DNA of 48,623 nucleotides from a virus, in the IMG/VR virus record IMGVR_UViG_3300042557_001453, positions 1 through 48,623 of that record; one strand, 5' to 3'. Position 1 is the first letter of the stretch. The number at the start of each line of letters is the position of its first letter. Under the pieces are notes generated by a model. It did no database searches and was not told the DNA's origin. It saw only the letters and a list, made by a program, of their open reading frames with translations. Made by a program: the position numbers and the translations under genes. This document shows, in pieces, positions 16,180-24,765 of the stretch.

Positions 16180-19166
16180 TGGCCACACAGAAGTTTACTT
16201 GTCCACCTCAAAGTAGTGCCGCCAATGAATTCTCAAATAATTTGGTTGGAGTTCAGTTAGTTACTGGAGGAGGTTTAACGCAAGCAAATTTTAACTTTAC
16301 AACAAACATATCTGAAAAACAGAATAGAACATTTAATATTGGTACGTTTTCAGATCCGATAAATCTTGAAAGTATAAACATTGATAACAATGTTGAAGCC
16401 GCTGAGATTTTAGCCAACAACTATAGAGTTTACCCAAATTATGATTTATCACAAGTAACAAACTTTACTCAATATGGTTCTTTGGTTAAAAGATTTTCAG
16501 TTTCAATAACTAAAATAATCAACTTTTATCCTGCAGGATTAGAGGTTTCACCAAACACAAACAAGTTTATAACTCAAGAAACCGCATTTAATATTACTTA
16601 CGATGCGGTTGAAAATGATACAACATTTGAAGTTTTAATATCATCAATTAGAAATCCATTTGATATTGATTATACTATAAATGCAGAGACAAATATGATG
16701 TTTAATGAGATGGAAGTTTCATCTTTGAGAAACATGAAGTTGGAGTATAAAAAATATGCGTTAATTATTAATGGTAATGAATACCCTGTTAACTATTTAT
16801 ACCCAACCACAAATAACTCGACAACATTAAAGTTAATTGTGGATGGAAACCCATTCGGGGGTAATGCAATATCATATGATTATATAGTTATAAGACCAAA
16901 CAACTATGAAGTTAATAGAGTATTCAACCTTAAATTTGATCCGGTTGAAAATTTCTTACTAAATAGAAATATTAATCCACCATATACCGCAACTTTTACA
17001 GTACCAAGAGAACAAGAAGACGGTACATTTAGAATTACTACTGAGCTCGCGACATTCCCTAAATCAGGACTTTGGAACTTAGATATCGAATCACAAACAT
17101 TCGATAACTACCTAACACAAATTAATGATTTTGCAATTAACCTTGATTCATATAATACTAACTTAGTTTCGAGATTTTTAACAACAGGCGCTTTAAAAGA
17201 ATTTGATACACCTGATCACAAATTTGAAAAACTTTTACAGCTTTATGGTAGAAGTTTTGACGAAACTAAAGCGTTCATTTCAGCATTAGGTAATATTAAT
17301 AGCGTTCATTATACTGTTAAGAATGATATACCGTCACAACTTTTAAAAAATCTAGCACAAACATTAGGTTGGGTAACAAACTTTTCACCTATATCTAATG
17401 AAGAATTGTTACAAGCAGTTTTTACAACACAACCAAATACTTTTCCTGGTTTACAAATAGGGCCAACACCTGAAGAAATCAATTATCAATTTTATAGAAA
17501 TTTGATTTTGAATTCTGCTTGGTTGTTCAAATCAAAAGGAACTAGAAAATCTATTGAATGTCTTTTAAGAATGGTTGGGGCACCTGAAGCCTTAATAGAC
17601 TTTAACGAACACATTTATGTTGCCGATCAAAGAATCAACATGAGTGAGTTCAATCAACAATACTTACAATTATCGGGAGGAACTTTCCTACAAGAATATC
17701 CTGTATTAGAAACCAACAACACATACTCAATACAAGGAGTTCAATATACTGGATTCACCACAACATTTGCTAATGCAACGGTATTAACAACAAGAGAAGA
17801 TTACCCTGTTGATGAATTTGGGTGTCCAAAAATGCCAACACCAACAGAAGAATATTTCTTCCAAATCGGTGGAGGTTGGTTTGAGTCAACACCTCAACAC
17901 AGGATGCCTGAGTTTGCAATTCCAACAAATCAAGTATTCACAGGTAACAATCCTAATTTCCAAACACAACTTTTACCTTTTAATTACGGTGAGGAATATC
18001 TGCAACTTTACAGAAATTTTCCTTATATGAATTTGGGGTATAAGATTAGAAAAGTTCAGGACAACAAAAAAAGTTGGAGTGATACATCACCAACACAACG
18101 AGTAAGTTCTGATGGTGGGTTTAATGCTTATTATGAAGTTGGTGAAGAATGTTTAACATTGAATGTGAAAAATGTTGACATCATGATGAATCCCGCTCAA
18201 GGTTTGGTTTATGATGTTTGGACAATGTCTAGACAATACAATTACCCAATACCTGAACAAGGATTATTCTACACACCTGACACACCTTGTAGTGTACCAA
18301 ACCCATACCCAAGATATGGAGGAATAGATTGGACAACAATTATTCCAAAACCAAAACAAAAAACTTTCTTTGAATTTGCTCAAACATTTTGGAGAAACAT
18401 GGTTAACACAAGAAATCGTCAATATATTACTGATGGTAAAACTGGCGGTTACCCCACATTACAATCAATATATTGGAGATACTTAGAGTCTCAAACACAA
18501 GCAGGTGTACCAAACGATAATTTCACATACCAAACAATGATAGATTACATTAATGGTATGGGAGACTATTGGATTAGAATGGTTGAACAAATGGTTCCTG
18601 CGACTACAATATGGAATACAGGAGTTAGATTAGAAAATTCAATTTTCCATAGACAAAAATTTGTATGGAGAAGACAAGAAGGATGTAAGATTGTTCCTGT
18701 CCCTTGTAAACCTTGTTCTTTAGCCACACAATTATTTGTATATGATTGTCCTGTACAACAAGTGGTGTGTGGTCTTTATCCTTGGAATAGTAACCCAACA
18801 ATCACATCTATGGGTGCCGTATTGAATGATACTTTAGATACTTTTTATAGTCAAAATTCATTAAACACAAATGACTGTTCACAAAACTCTGTTGTAACTA
18901 CTTGGAATGTAGATTTAAGAGTAAATGGGGCTGTACTTGTGATATCACCATTCTATACAGGTATCGGACCATTTAACGTCCCTACTAACACAGAATGGGT
19001 GAACGCTTTAAGTGACACATTAAATAATTTACTAACCTCAGGGTATAGTTATAATATTGATGAGGATATTGAACAAATAACGGTGTTTAATAATAATTGT
19101 CAACCAAATTTTGATGACCTCCAAATAAACATAGGACTGGAGTTCGAAATATATTGTAATGGATAA
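16179..19166 (+). CDS. Baseplate wedge protein with gpI/gp7-like region
   Basis: This 995-residue protein is probably the wedge partner of the gp6-like protein. Residues about 340-480 resemble the tail protein I family of P2, whose T4 counterpart is part of gp7 and whose T6SS counterpart is TssG. The pattern includes FEKLLQLYGRSFDE, LLKNLAQTLGW and the telling SKGTRKSIECLLRMVGAP (compare kGT..ai...l..lG in gpI). The first 340 residues are beta-rich. The last 140 form a cysteine-bearing domain (DCSQN through FEIYCNG) that has a clear relative at the C-terminus of the next protein. Family assignment is by motif reading and moderate in strength. Translation is coupled on both sides by TAATG. Confidence 0.72.
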   Translation: MATQKFTCPPQSSAANEFSNNLVGVQLVTGGGLTQANFNFTTNISEKQNRTFNIGTFSDPINLESINIDNNVEAAEILANNYRVYPNYDLSQVTNFTQYGSLVKRFSVSITKIINFYPAGLEVSPNTNKFITQETAFNITYDAVENDTTFEVLISSIRNPFDIDYTINAETNMMFNEMEVSSLRNMKLEYKKYALIINGNEYPVNYLYPTTNNSTTLKLIVDGNPFGGNAISYDYIVIRPNNYEVNRVFNLKFDPVENFLLNRNINPPYTATFTVPREQEDGTFRITTELATFPKSGLWNLDIESQTFDNYLTQINDFAINLDSYNTNLVSRFLTTGALKEFDTPDHKFEKLLQLYGRSFDETKAFISALGNINSVHYTVKNDIPSQLLKNLAQTLGWVTNFSPISNEELLQAVFTTQPNTFPGLQIGPTPEEINYQFYRNLILNSAWLFKSKGTRKSIECLLRMVGAPEALIDFNEHIYVADQRINMSEFNQQYLQLSGGTFLQEYPVLETNNTYSIQGVQYTGFTTTFANATVLTTREDYPVDEFGCPKMPTPTEEYFFQIGGGWFESTPQHRMPEFAIPTNQVFTGNNPNFQTQLLPFNYGEEYLQLYRNFPYMNLGYKIRKVQDNKKSWSDTSPTQRVSSDGGFNAYYEVGEECLTLNVKNVDIMMNPAQGLVYDVWTMSRQYNYPIPEQGLFYTPDTPCSVPNPYPRYGGIDWTTIIPKPKQKTFFEFAQTFWRNMVNTRNRQYITDGKTGGYPTLQSIYWRYLESQTQAGVPNDNFTYQTMIDYINGMGDYWIRMVEQMVPATTIWNTGVRLENSIFHRQKFVWRRQEGCKIVPVPCKPCSLATQLFVYDCPVQQVVCGLYPWNSNPTITSMGAVLNDTLDTFYSQNSLNTNDCSQNSVVTTWNVDLRVNGAVLVISPFYTGIGPFNVPTNTEWVNALSDTLNNLLTSGYSYNIDEDIEQITVFNNNCQPNFDDLQINIGLEFEIYCNG

Positions 19167-21376
19167 TGAGTATTTTAATTTATAATTATAGTGTAACGGG
19201 GGATTGTAGTAATACAGGTAGTGGTGCGGTTTCGTTTAATCTAACTGGAAGTACACCAACAGTATCACCTTTTAGTGTTTCAGATGCAACAGGACAAGGA
19301 TTATTACCACTTTCTGCTGCAACAACTACATACTCAGTAACTGGTCTTACAGGAGGTACATATTATGCCCAACTTACAGACTCTAGTACAGAAAAAGAAG
19401 TTTTAAACATTTATATTTCAACAGGTACTACCGCAACTATTGATTCATCCAATACCACTTGTGGGCAGAATAATGGAACCATAACAGGTTTCACGTCTGG
19501 CGTTTATGGTCTTGTTTCGTTTAATTTATATGATATAAATGATAATTTAATTACAACCGCAACAACATCTAATTCATATTATGAATTCACATCTCTTTCA
19601 GCCGGTACCTATTATATTGTTGCAAACGATGGTGGTGGATGTACAGGAATAACCGCATCTGTAATATTAAATCCTTCATCAGGTTTAACATACGGGGCAT
19701 ATGTTGTTGATGATGCTAGTTGTTTGGGATCAGGTAGTGGTAAAATTTTCCTAACAGGATTGACACCACCATTATCGGCATACACAATAACTTGGAGTCC
19801 TAACGCTTTAGGACAAACAGGATCAACAATAACAGGATTAACTTCGGGAAGTTACGTTGCAACAGTAACAAACCCAATTGGTTGTACAACAAGTGAATCA
19901 TTTACTGTTAATACCATACCACCACTAACATCAGGTGGATTTATAACTATAACTCAACCATCTTGTTTTGCCAATGACGGTGAAGTAGAATTTATTGTGG
20001 TTGGTGGAACTGCGCCTTATTTTTTTAGTGGATCATCAGGTCAAGTTGAAATTACTTTTGATACTTCTGTAACATTTACAGGACTGTCTTCAGGTTTGTA
20101 TTCGTTTTTGGTTACAGACGCTGGTTTATGTACGATTTATGATTCAGTAAGTTTACTAACACCAAATTCATTTAGTACCGTTGCTGTTACAACAACTAAT
20201 TCAACTTGTTCTGCAAATGACGGTAGTATTAATGTTTTAGTTGATGGTGGTCTTAGTAGTGCAACTAATTTACAGATCTCAGTATCAGGAACCACAGGGA
20301 TTAGTCAGATAGGACTATTCGGTAGTTCTAATGAGACATTCTATGGATTAGGAAGTGGAACATATAATGTAACAGTTGTGTCAGCAGGTTGTACTTATAC
20401 AGCATCTACAGTTATAAATTCGGTTAGTTTATATAGTGCAACTACTCAAGTAAGTGGTACCACATGTGGTTTAAATAATGGGTCTTTAGTTGTAAGTGCT
20501 TCCACAGGAGGAACATTCCCATATACCTATTCATTGACAGGACCGTCAAATAATCCAAATTCAACAATTACTACCGTAACAAGTTTATTTAACACATTTA
20601 CAAATTTGGCTTACGGTAATTATACCTTAACAATACAAGACACCTCATCACCGCCTTGTATACAGTCATATGCCGTAAATATACCATACAGTCAGACCGT
20701 AAACTTCAACTTATATCCAAACCAACCTTTAAATGGTAATGATGGTTCTATTACCGCATTCATTACTAGTGGTGAACCACCTTTTACTTTAACTTGGAGT
20801 GGTGGAACTGCAGGATCTCAAACGGGAAGTACAGTTACAGGTTTAACTGCGGGTACATATAGTTTAACAGTAACAGATGCTAGTGGTTGTACACTCACAA
20901 AATATACAACATTAACAGGTACAAAAAAATATGTTGAGTATTTGTACTATAATGTATGTGATGATACTTTTACAGATAGTGGATTGGTAACTAAAAGAAC
21001 AATCCGAGCAATGTATTTAGAAGGGTTTAATGACCTAACTAGTGGTGACACAAATTGTATTATAAATTCAGCGACTTTCGCAATAAACGCCGAAGTTGGG
21101 GGACAATCTGCGGAAACTATATTTTACACATCTTCAGGGTCTACTGATTACCCAAATGATTTGTTATGGGCTGAAGCAATGTCTACAATATTAAATGAGT
21201 TTGTAGGGATATCTGATGTAACAATAGATATACCTTCAAATAGAATCACAATAAAAACAAACTGTGAAGAAATTAGTAAAAATTGTGGTCCACAAACAAT
21301 AAATCCATTACAAGATACTGAAATAAAAGTCAACTTGTTGATTGATTATGACATATCTTGTGTAAGTTGTAGTTAA
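19166..21376 (+). CDS. SprB-repeat adhesin-like virion protein
   Basis: The 736-residue protein is built from about seven units of 75-90 residues at roughly 5-88, 97-175, 185-255, 266-335, 347-420, 433-515 and 519-585. Each carries the SprB-repeat grammar: a Cys near the start, N/D-G-S/T-I, a G-G-x-x-P-Y or P-P-F strand, an x-G-L-x-x-G-x-Y turn, and V-T-D-A-x-G-C near the end. SprB is the cell-surface gliding adhesin of Flavobacterium johnsoniae. Residues about 590-736 form a different domain that matches the C-terminal domain of the preceding protein (W..A.S..LN, then I..I..NC). The fold implies a rod of beta-domains projecting from the tail with the C-terminal domain as anchor or tip. Host binding is inferred. 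Confidence 0.78.
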   Translation: MSILIYNYSVTGDCSNTGSGAVSFNLTGSTPTVSPFSVSDATGQGLLPLSAATTTYSVTGLTGGTYYAQLTDSSTEKEVLNIYISTGTTATIDSSNTTCGQNNGTITGFTSGVYGLVSFNLYDINDNLITTATTSNSYYEFTSLSAGTYYIVANDGGGCTGITASVILNPSSGLTYGAYVVDDASCLGSGSGKIFLTGLTPPLSAYTITWSPNALGQTGSTITGLTSGSYVATVTNPIGCTTSESFTVNTIPPLTSGGFITITQPSCFANDGEVEFIVVGGTAPYFFSGSSGQVEITFDTSVTFTGLSSGLYSFLVTDAGLCTIYDSVSLLTPNSFSTVAVTTTNSTCSANDGSINVLVDGGLSSATNLQISVSGTTGISQIGLFGSSNETFYGLGSGTYNVTVVSAGCTYTASTVINSVSLYSATTQVSGTTCGLNNGSLVVSASTGGTFPYTYSLTGPSNNPNSTITTVTSLFNTFTNLAYGNYTLTIQDTSSPPCIQSYAVNIPYSQTVNFNLYPNQPLNGNDGSITAFITSGEPPFTLTWSGGTAGSQTGSTVTGLTAGTYSLTVTDASGCTLTKYTTLTGTKKYVEYLYYNVCDDTFTDSGLVTKRTIRAMYLEGFNDLTSGDTNCIINSATFAINAEVGGQSAETIFYTSSGSTDYPNDLLWAEAMSTILNEFVGISDVTIDIPSNRITIKTNCEEISKNCGPQTINPLQDTEIKVNLLIDYDISCVSCS

Positions 21377-21378
21377 TC

Positions 21379-21597
21379 GTGGCAAATCAAGTAATAGTTT
21401 ATAGCGCTACAAGTGTTACACCACCATTTAGTGGTATTGCATGTGATGTTTATGGAAATAATTGCTCTTATGTTGGTAGTGGATCAACATTCCCAACTGT
21501 ATTCACATTGTCACCACAATTTGATACCGCACCCTCATTCCAATTAACGTTAGTTGACTCTGTTGGGTGTTCTATTTCGGAGATTTTAAATTGTTAA
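21379..21597 (+). CDS. Small virion-associated protein, paralogue of the 73-residue minus-strand gene
   Basis: The 72-residue product starts with GTG. The start is forced, because the upstream stop is two bases away and there is no early in-frame ATG. It is supported by alignment with its paralogue at 29259-29480: MANQVIVYS against MPTQITITG, then PPF against SPF, C-D, C-x-Y-(V/I), a P-x-V-F-x-L strand, and V-D-x-x-x-C near the end. Both look like a single small beta-domain with two or three cysteines, similar in style to one SprB-like unit. Function is unknown. It could cap or link adhesin proteins. Confidence 0.7.
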   Translation: MANQVIVYSATSVTPPFSGIACDVYGNNCSYVGSGSTFPTVFTLSPQFDTAPSFQLTLVDSVGCSISEILNC

Positions 21598-21603
21598 TTT
21601 TTG

Positions 21604-21625
21604 GTTTATTATAAACAAATTTTTT
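21604..21625 (+). terminator. Weak possible terminator
   Basis: GTTTA and TAAAC pair around a 3-base loop and are followed by AAA and six T residues. The stem is short and A/T-rich, so at most this is partial termination before the glycosyltransferase gene. Confidence 0.3.
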
Positions 21626-21662
21626 AAGTTCACTTTATTGTATTTTAATCTAATTTTCTTTT

Positions 21663-22643
21663 ATGGAAAACATGTTATTTGTTTCGGCACAACCCGATGT
21701 AACCTACTTTATATGGCAAATAAAATTGTATGTTCACAATTTTATTGAAAAGGGAATTAACCCAAATCAAATACACGTTGTGTTAGGGTTGGTTCAAGGG
21801 AACACCAAACCATCCAAACAATCTGAAGAATTAAAAGAGTTAGGTGTTAACGTTCATTACTTTGTTGATGAGAGAGTTAAGAAACATTACATACCTAGCA
21901 TTAAACCATTTTTAATTTCAAAGTGGATACAATCAAATCCTGAATTTGGTAAACTTTTTTTCTTACATGATGCTGATATCATTTTTAGAGAACTACCAAA
22001 TTTTGAAGAATTATTAAATGACGATACTTGTTACTTATCTGACACAATAGGGTATATTGGATATGATTACATAATGGATTGTTGTGGAAGATATGAACAA
22101 AAACACCCAAACACTGAAAAGGGACAACTTATAAGTGAAATGTCTGAAGTGATTGGTGTTGACGTTGACATAATTAAAGACAATCAAAAAAATTCTGGTG
22201 GAGGACAATACCTAATTAAAAATACAAATTGTGAGTTATGGGATAAAATCTATAGAGACTCCACAAATATGTATGATAAGATGTTAGATTACCAAAAAAG
22301 ATTTCCAATAAATCCGGGTCAAATACAATTTTGGACTGCAGAGATGTGGTCATTACTATGGAATTTATGGTTGTATGGATTTAAAACTAAAGTAACTGAA
22401 GAACTTGAGTTTTCTTGGGCAACAGACACAATTGATGTTTATGAAAAACGACCAATACTTCATATGGCTGGTGTAACAGATAACCTTAAAACTACAAAAT
22501 TTTATAAAGGTGATTACATTAATATAAACCCAATTTCTAAGTTGAGAGAAAACCCTAATCATTTTGATTACATAGATAAAGATAGTTCGACAATAAAATA
22601 TATCGATAATATGAAATCTTACATTCAAAAATACAACATATGA
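21663..22643 (+). CDS. GT-A-fold glycosyltransferase
   Basis: This 326-residue protein looks like a nucleotide-sugar-dependent glycosyltransferase of the GT-A type. It has a metal-binding D-A-D at 103-105 after a hydrophobic strand (KLFFLHDADIIF). It then has S-G-G-G-Q-Y-L-I at about 178-185, W-T-A-E-M-W at about 224-229, and a late I-L-H-M-A-G near 265-270. That order (DxD, GG-x-Y, W-x-x-E-M, H) recalls the hydroxyproline and serine O-glycosyltransferase group of plants and giant viruses. There is no signal peptide or membrane anchor. It sits alone among adhesin genes, so its target may be the Thr/Pro-rich virion proteins next door. DNA, capsid or host-surface modification are alternatives. 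Confidence 0.72.
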   Translation: MENMLFVSAQPDVTYFIWQIKLYVHNFIEKGINPNQIHVVLGLVQGNTKPSKQSEELKELGVNVHYFVDERVKKHYIPSIKPFLISKWIQSNPEFGKLFFLHDADIIFRELPNFEELLNDDTCYLSDTIGYIGYDYIMDCCGRYEQKHPNTEKGQLISEMSEVIGVDVDIIKDNQKNSGGGQYLIKNTNCELWDKIYRDSTNMYDKMLDYQKRFPINPGQIQFWTAEMWSLLWNLWLYGFKTKVTEELEFSWATDTIDVYEKRPILHMAGVTDNLKTTKFYKGDYININPISKLRENPNHFDYIDKDSSTIKYIDNMKSYIQKYNI

Positions 22644-22644
22644 T

Positions 22645-22651
22645 TATTTAT
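22645..22651 (+). promoter_or_regulatory. TATTTAT motif upstream of 692-residue adhesin gene
   Basis: GATTATTTATTATTAATAG directly precedes the ATG, with the core ending 9 bases before it, just after the glycosyltransferase stop. It matches the recurrent motif. Confidence 0.38.
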
Positions 22652-22660
22652 TATTAATAG

Positions 22661-24739
22661 ATGGTAGAAAATTGTTATATATTATATTCTTGTGACGGAA
22701 GTTACGAACCGATCATTTCAAACTTTAGTGGTTTAAGTACTTACTCATCGTCATACATTTCTGTAAATTCTATAGATTCAGTAACAATAGATGAAACTTG
22801 TTTTTATGTATTAAGTTTAGGTGTAATAGACTGTACCCCAACAAACGAAATAACAATTTCAACAGGGATAACATGCAATTGTCAATGTTATTGTTATTTC
22901 ATAAGATCTGTGGATCAAACAACTGATGTTACATATGTTAATTGTAATGATGAAATTATTGTTGATACTATTCAAGAAGGATTAACTTACAATATTTGTA
23001 GTAAAGTTTATCCACAGTTTGATAATCAAGTACAAATCCCAATTAAATTAACTGACATTTGTGTTGATAACCAATGTCCACCAACAATACCGACTGTAAA
23101 ACCAACAAACGAATGTGATGTCATTACTATATTCCCTATGGGAGTTACTTGTATAACACAACAACCTTCATCAGAAAGAAATTTTGATGGAGCGGTTGAA
23201 TTAGTTGTCACAGGAGGAACTCCACCTTATACTATATTTTGGGAAGTTGGAAGTTTTGCACCAGCACTAACTAATCTTGGAGTTGGAGAATACTCAGCAT
23301 CTGTTACGGATTATTATGGTGATTTCTCAGCATTTACAACTTGTGTTTTAACTGCTGAAACTATAAATTATTCAGGTATGTGTTTTGTATTGACAGGTGT
23401 AGTAGAGGATCAGTTAGTATATATTAATTCAGAGGTTAAAGGATTTAAAAATACGAAACCATACTTTGAAATACAATATGGTGTAAATCTTTTGGGTTAC
23501 GTTTTTTGGGACCCAAGTTCGTTGAATAAATGGTTTTTTTGTCAAACATTAGATTGTCAATTATCACCATATAACACACTTGTATTACCTGATGGATTAT
23601 ATCCTACAGGAACAACAGGTGATTGGCAAGTTGTTTCAGACACACCATATTTAATTGTTGAATCAACAATTGGTAATTGTTCGCCACCTGTAATACCAAA
23701 AGAAGAATATACACTTTGTGCAACAATAGTTTTAAGATCTACAAAACCTGGAATCCCAACTATGGCCTCACAAGTCCAACTTGATCCTAGTGTAGATATA
23801 AATGGACAACCTAGTTGGTCTTCATCAACAGGTCAATATGTTGTGTATTGGAATAGTGGATCAACACCGGCTCAATGGGTTATGACAGGATTTACTAACC
23901 CATCAACATTAGTCACAAATAATGACCCATCATATCCACCAGTAAGTAATTGGCAAGTTTATGGTTCACCTGATGTATATAGTGTTGATATTGCTCAAGG
24001 ATTATGTTCTGATTCGTACATTGTAGTGGTTTCTGCGGTAGTTAACGACGCTTTATGTGGAAGTAATGGTAGTATTAGTGTTACCGCTTCAGGAGGAGAC
24101 GCACCGTACCAATACTCAATAGACGGAGGATTATCATATCAACCATCACCAATATTCACTAATGTACTACCAGGTACTTATAGTGTGTTTGCCAAAGATA
24201 TAAACACAACAATTGGTTCATTTGGACCTGTGGTGGTTAATAATATACCAACTACAATTTATAATGTAACGATGAGTGTTAATTATACTAATAATACTTT
24301 TACGTTAACCGCACCATCTTTACCTGTTGGGTCAACATTAACTGTTGATGTTGTTATGTCATCAACATTTAACTATTTCCCTCAAACATTAACTACAATA
24401 CCTACTTATAATAATTTTACAACTATTAATGGAGTTGGACTTATGACCAATACAAATACAACGGCAAACACTTATCCTTTAGGTGGTCCTTGTAGTGTTC
24501 CTGGACCTGTAAATGTAACACAAATTAGTAATACATATTTAAATACATTAACATTAACAAGTGGTCAAGTTGTTACAGGTAGTACCACAAATAACATTAT
24601 TAACTCTCCTTCATTACCTTGCTCAAACGCAGTTGGGTATTATCAATTATATATTACAAACGCAATAATAAATAACTGTCAATGTTGTCAGGCAAACCTA
24701 ATTAATTCGGTCCCACCTGTACCACAATCAGTTTTATAA
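22661..24739 (+). CDS. Adhesin-like virion protein with SprB-type units
   Basis: The 692-residue product is a mosaic of cysteine-containing beta modules. Two SprB-like units stand out at about 176-225 (DGAVELVVTGGTPPYTIFW) and 464-525 (CGSNGSISVTASGGDAPYQYS). An N-terminal module (CYFIRSVDQTTDVTYVNC...NICSKVYP) resembles the C-terminal module of the 421-residue minus-strand protein. Two more segments (PYFEIQYG...W-F-F-C-Q-T-L and GQPSWSSSTGQYVVYW) share a Y-x-x-x-W pattern with that same protein. The last 150 residues are Thr/Asn-rich. It has no membrane segment. It is likely a tail-fibre or host-contact protein. The binding target is unknown. Confidence 0.75.
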   Translation: MVENCYILYSCDGSYEPIISNFSGLSTYSSSYISVNSIDSVTIDETCFYVLSLGVIDCTPTNEITISTGITCNCQCYCYFIRSVDQTTDVTYVNCNDEIIVDTIQEGLTYNICSKVYPQFDNQVQIPIKLTDICVDNQCPPTIPTVKPTNECDVITIFPMGVTCITQQPSSERNFDGAVELVVTGGTPPYTIFWEVGSFAPALTNLGVGEYSASVTDYYGDFSAFTTCVLTAETINYSGMCFVLTGVVEDQLVYINSEVKGFKNTKPYFEIQYGVNLLGYVFWDPSSLNKWFFCQTLDCQLSPYNTLVLPDGLYPTGTTGDWQVVSDTPYLIVESTIGNCSPPVIPKEEYTLCATIVLRSTKPGIPTMASQVQLDPSVDINGQPSWSSSTGQYVVYWNSGSTPAQWVMTGFTNPSTLVTNNDPSYPPVSNWQVYGSPDVYSVDIAQGLCSDSYIVVVSAVVNDALCGSNGSISVTASGGDAPYQYSIDGGLSYQPSPIFTNVLPGTYSVFAKDINTTIGSFGPVVVNNIPTTIYNVTMSVNYTNNTFTLTAPSLPVGSTLTVDVVMSSTFNYFPQTLTTIPTYNNFTTINGVGLMTNTNTTANTYPLGGPCSVPGPVNVTQISNTYLNTLTLTSGQVVTGSTTNNIINSPSLPCSNAVGYYQLYITNAIINNCQCCQANLINSVPPVPQSVL

Positions 24740-24753
24740 AATGAATATAAGAA

Positions 24754-24760
24754 TATTTAC
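24754..24760 (+). promoter_or_regulatory. TATTTAC variant motif upstream of tail-fibre-like gene
   Basis: GAATATTTACAATAA precedes the ATG by 5 bases. It differs from the consensus only in the last base. If it is a promoter box, the transcript would be almost leaderless. Confidence 0.33.
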
Positions 24761-24765
24761 AATAA

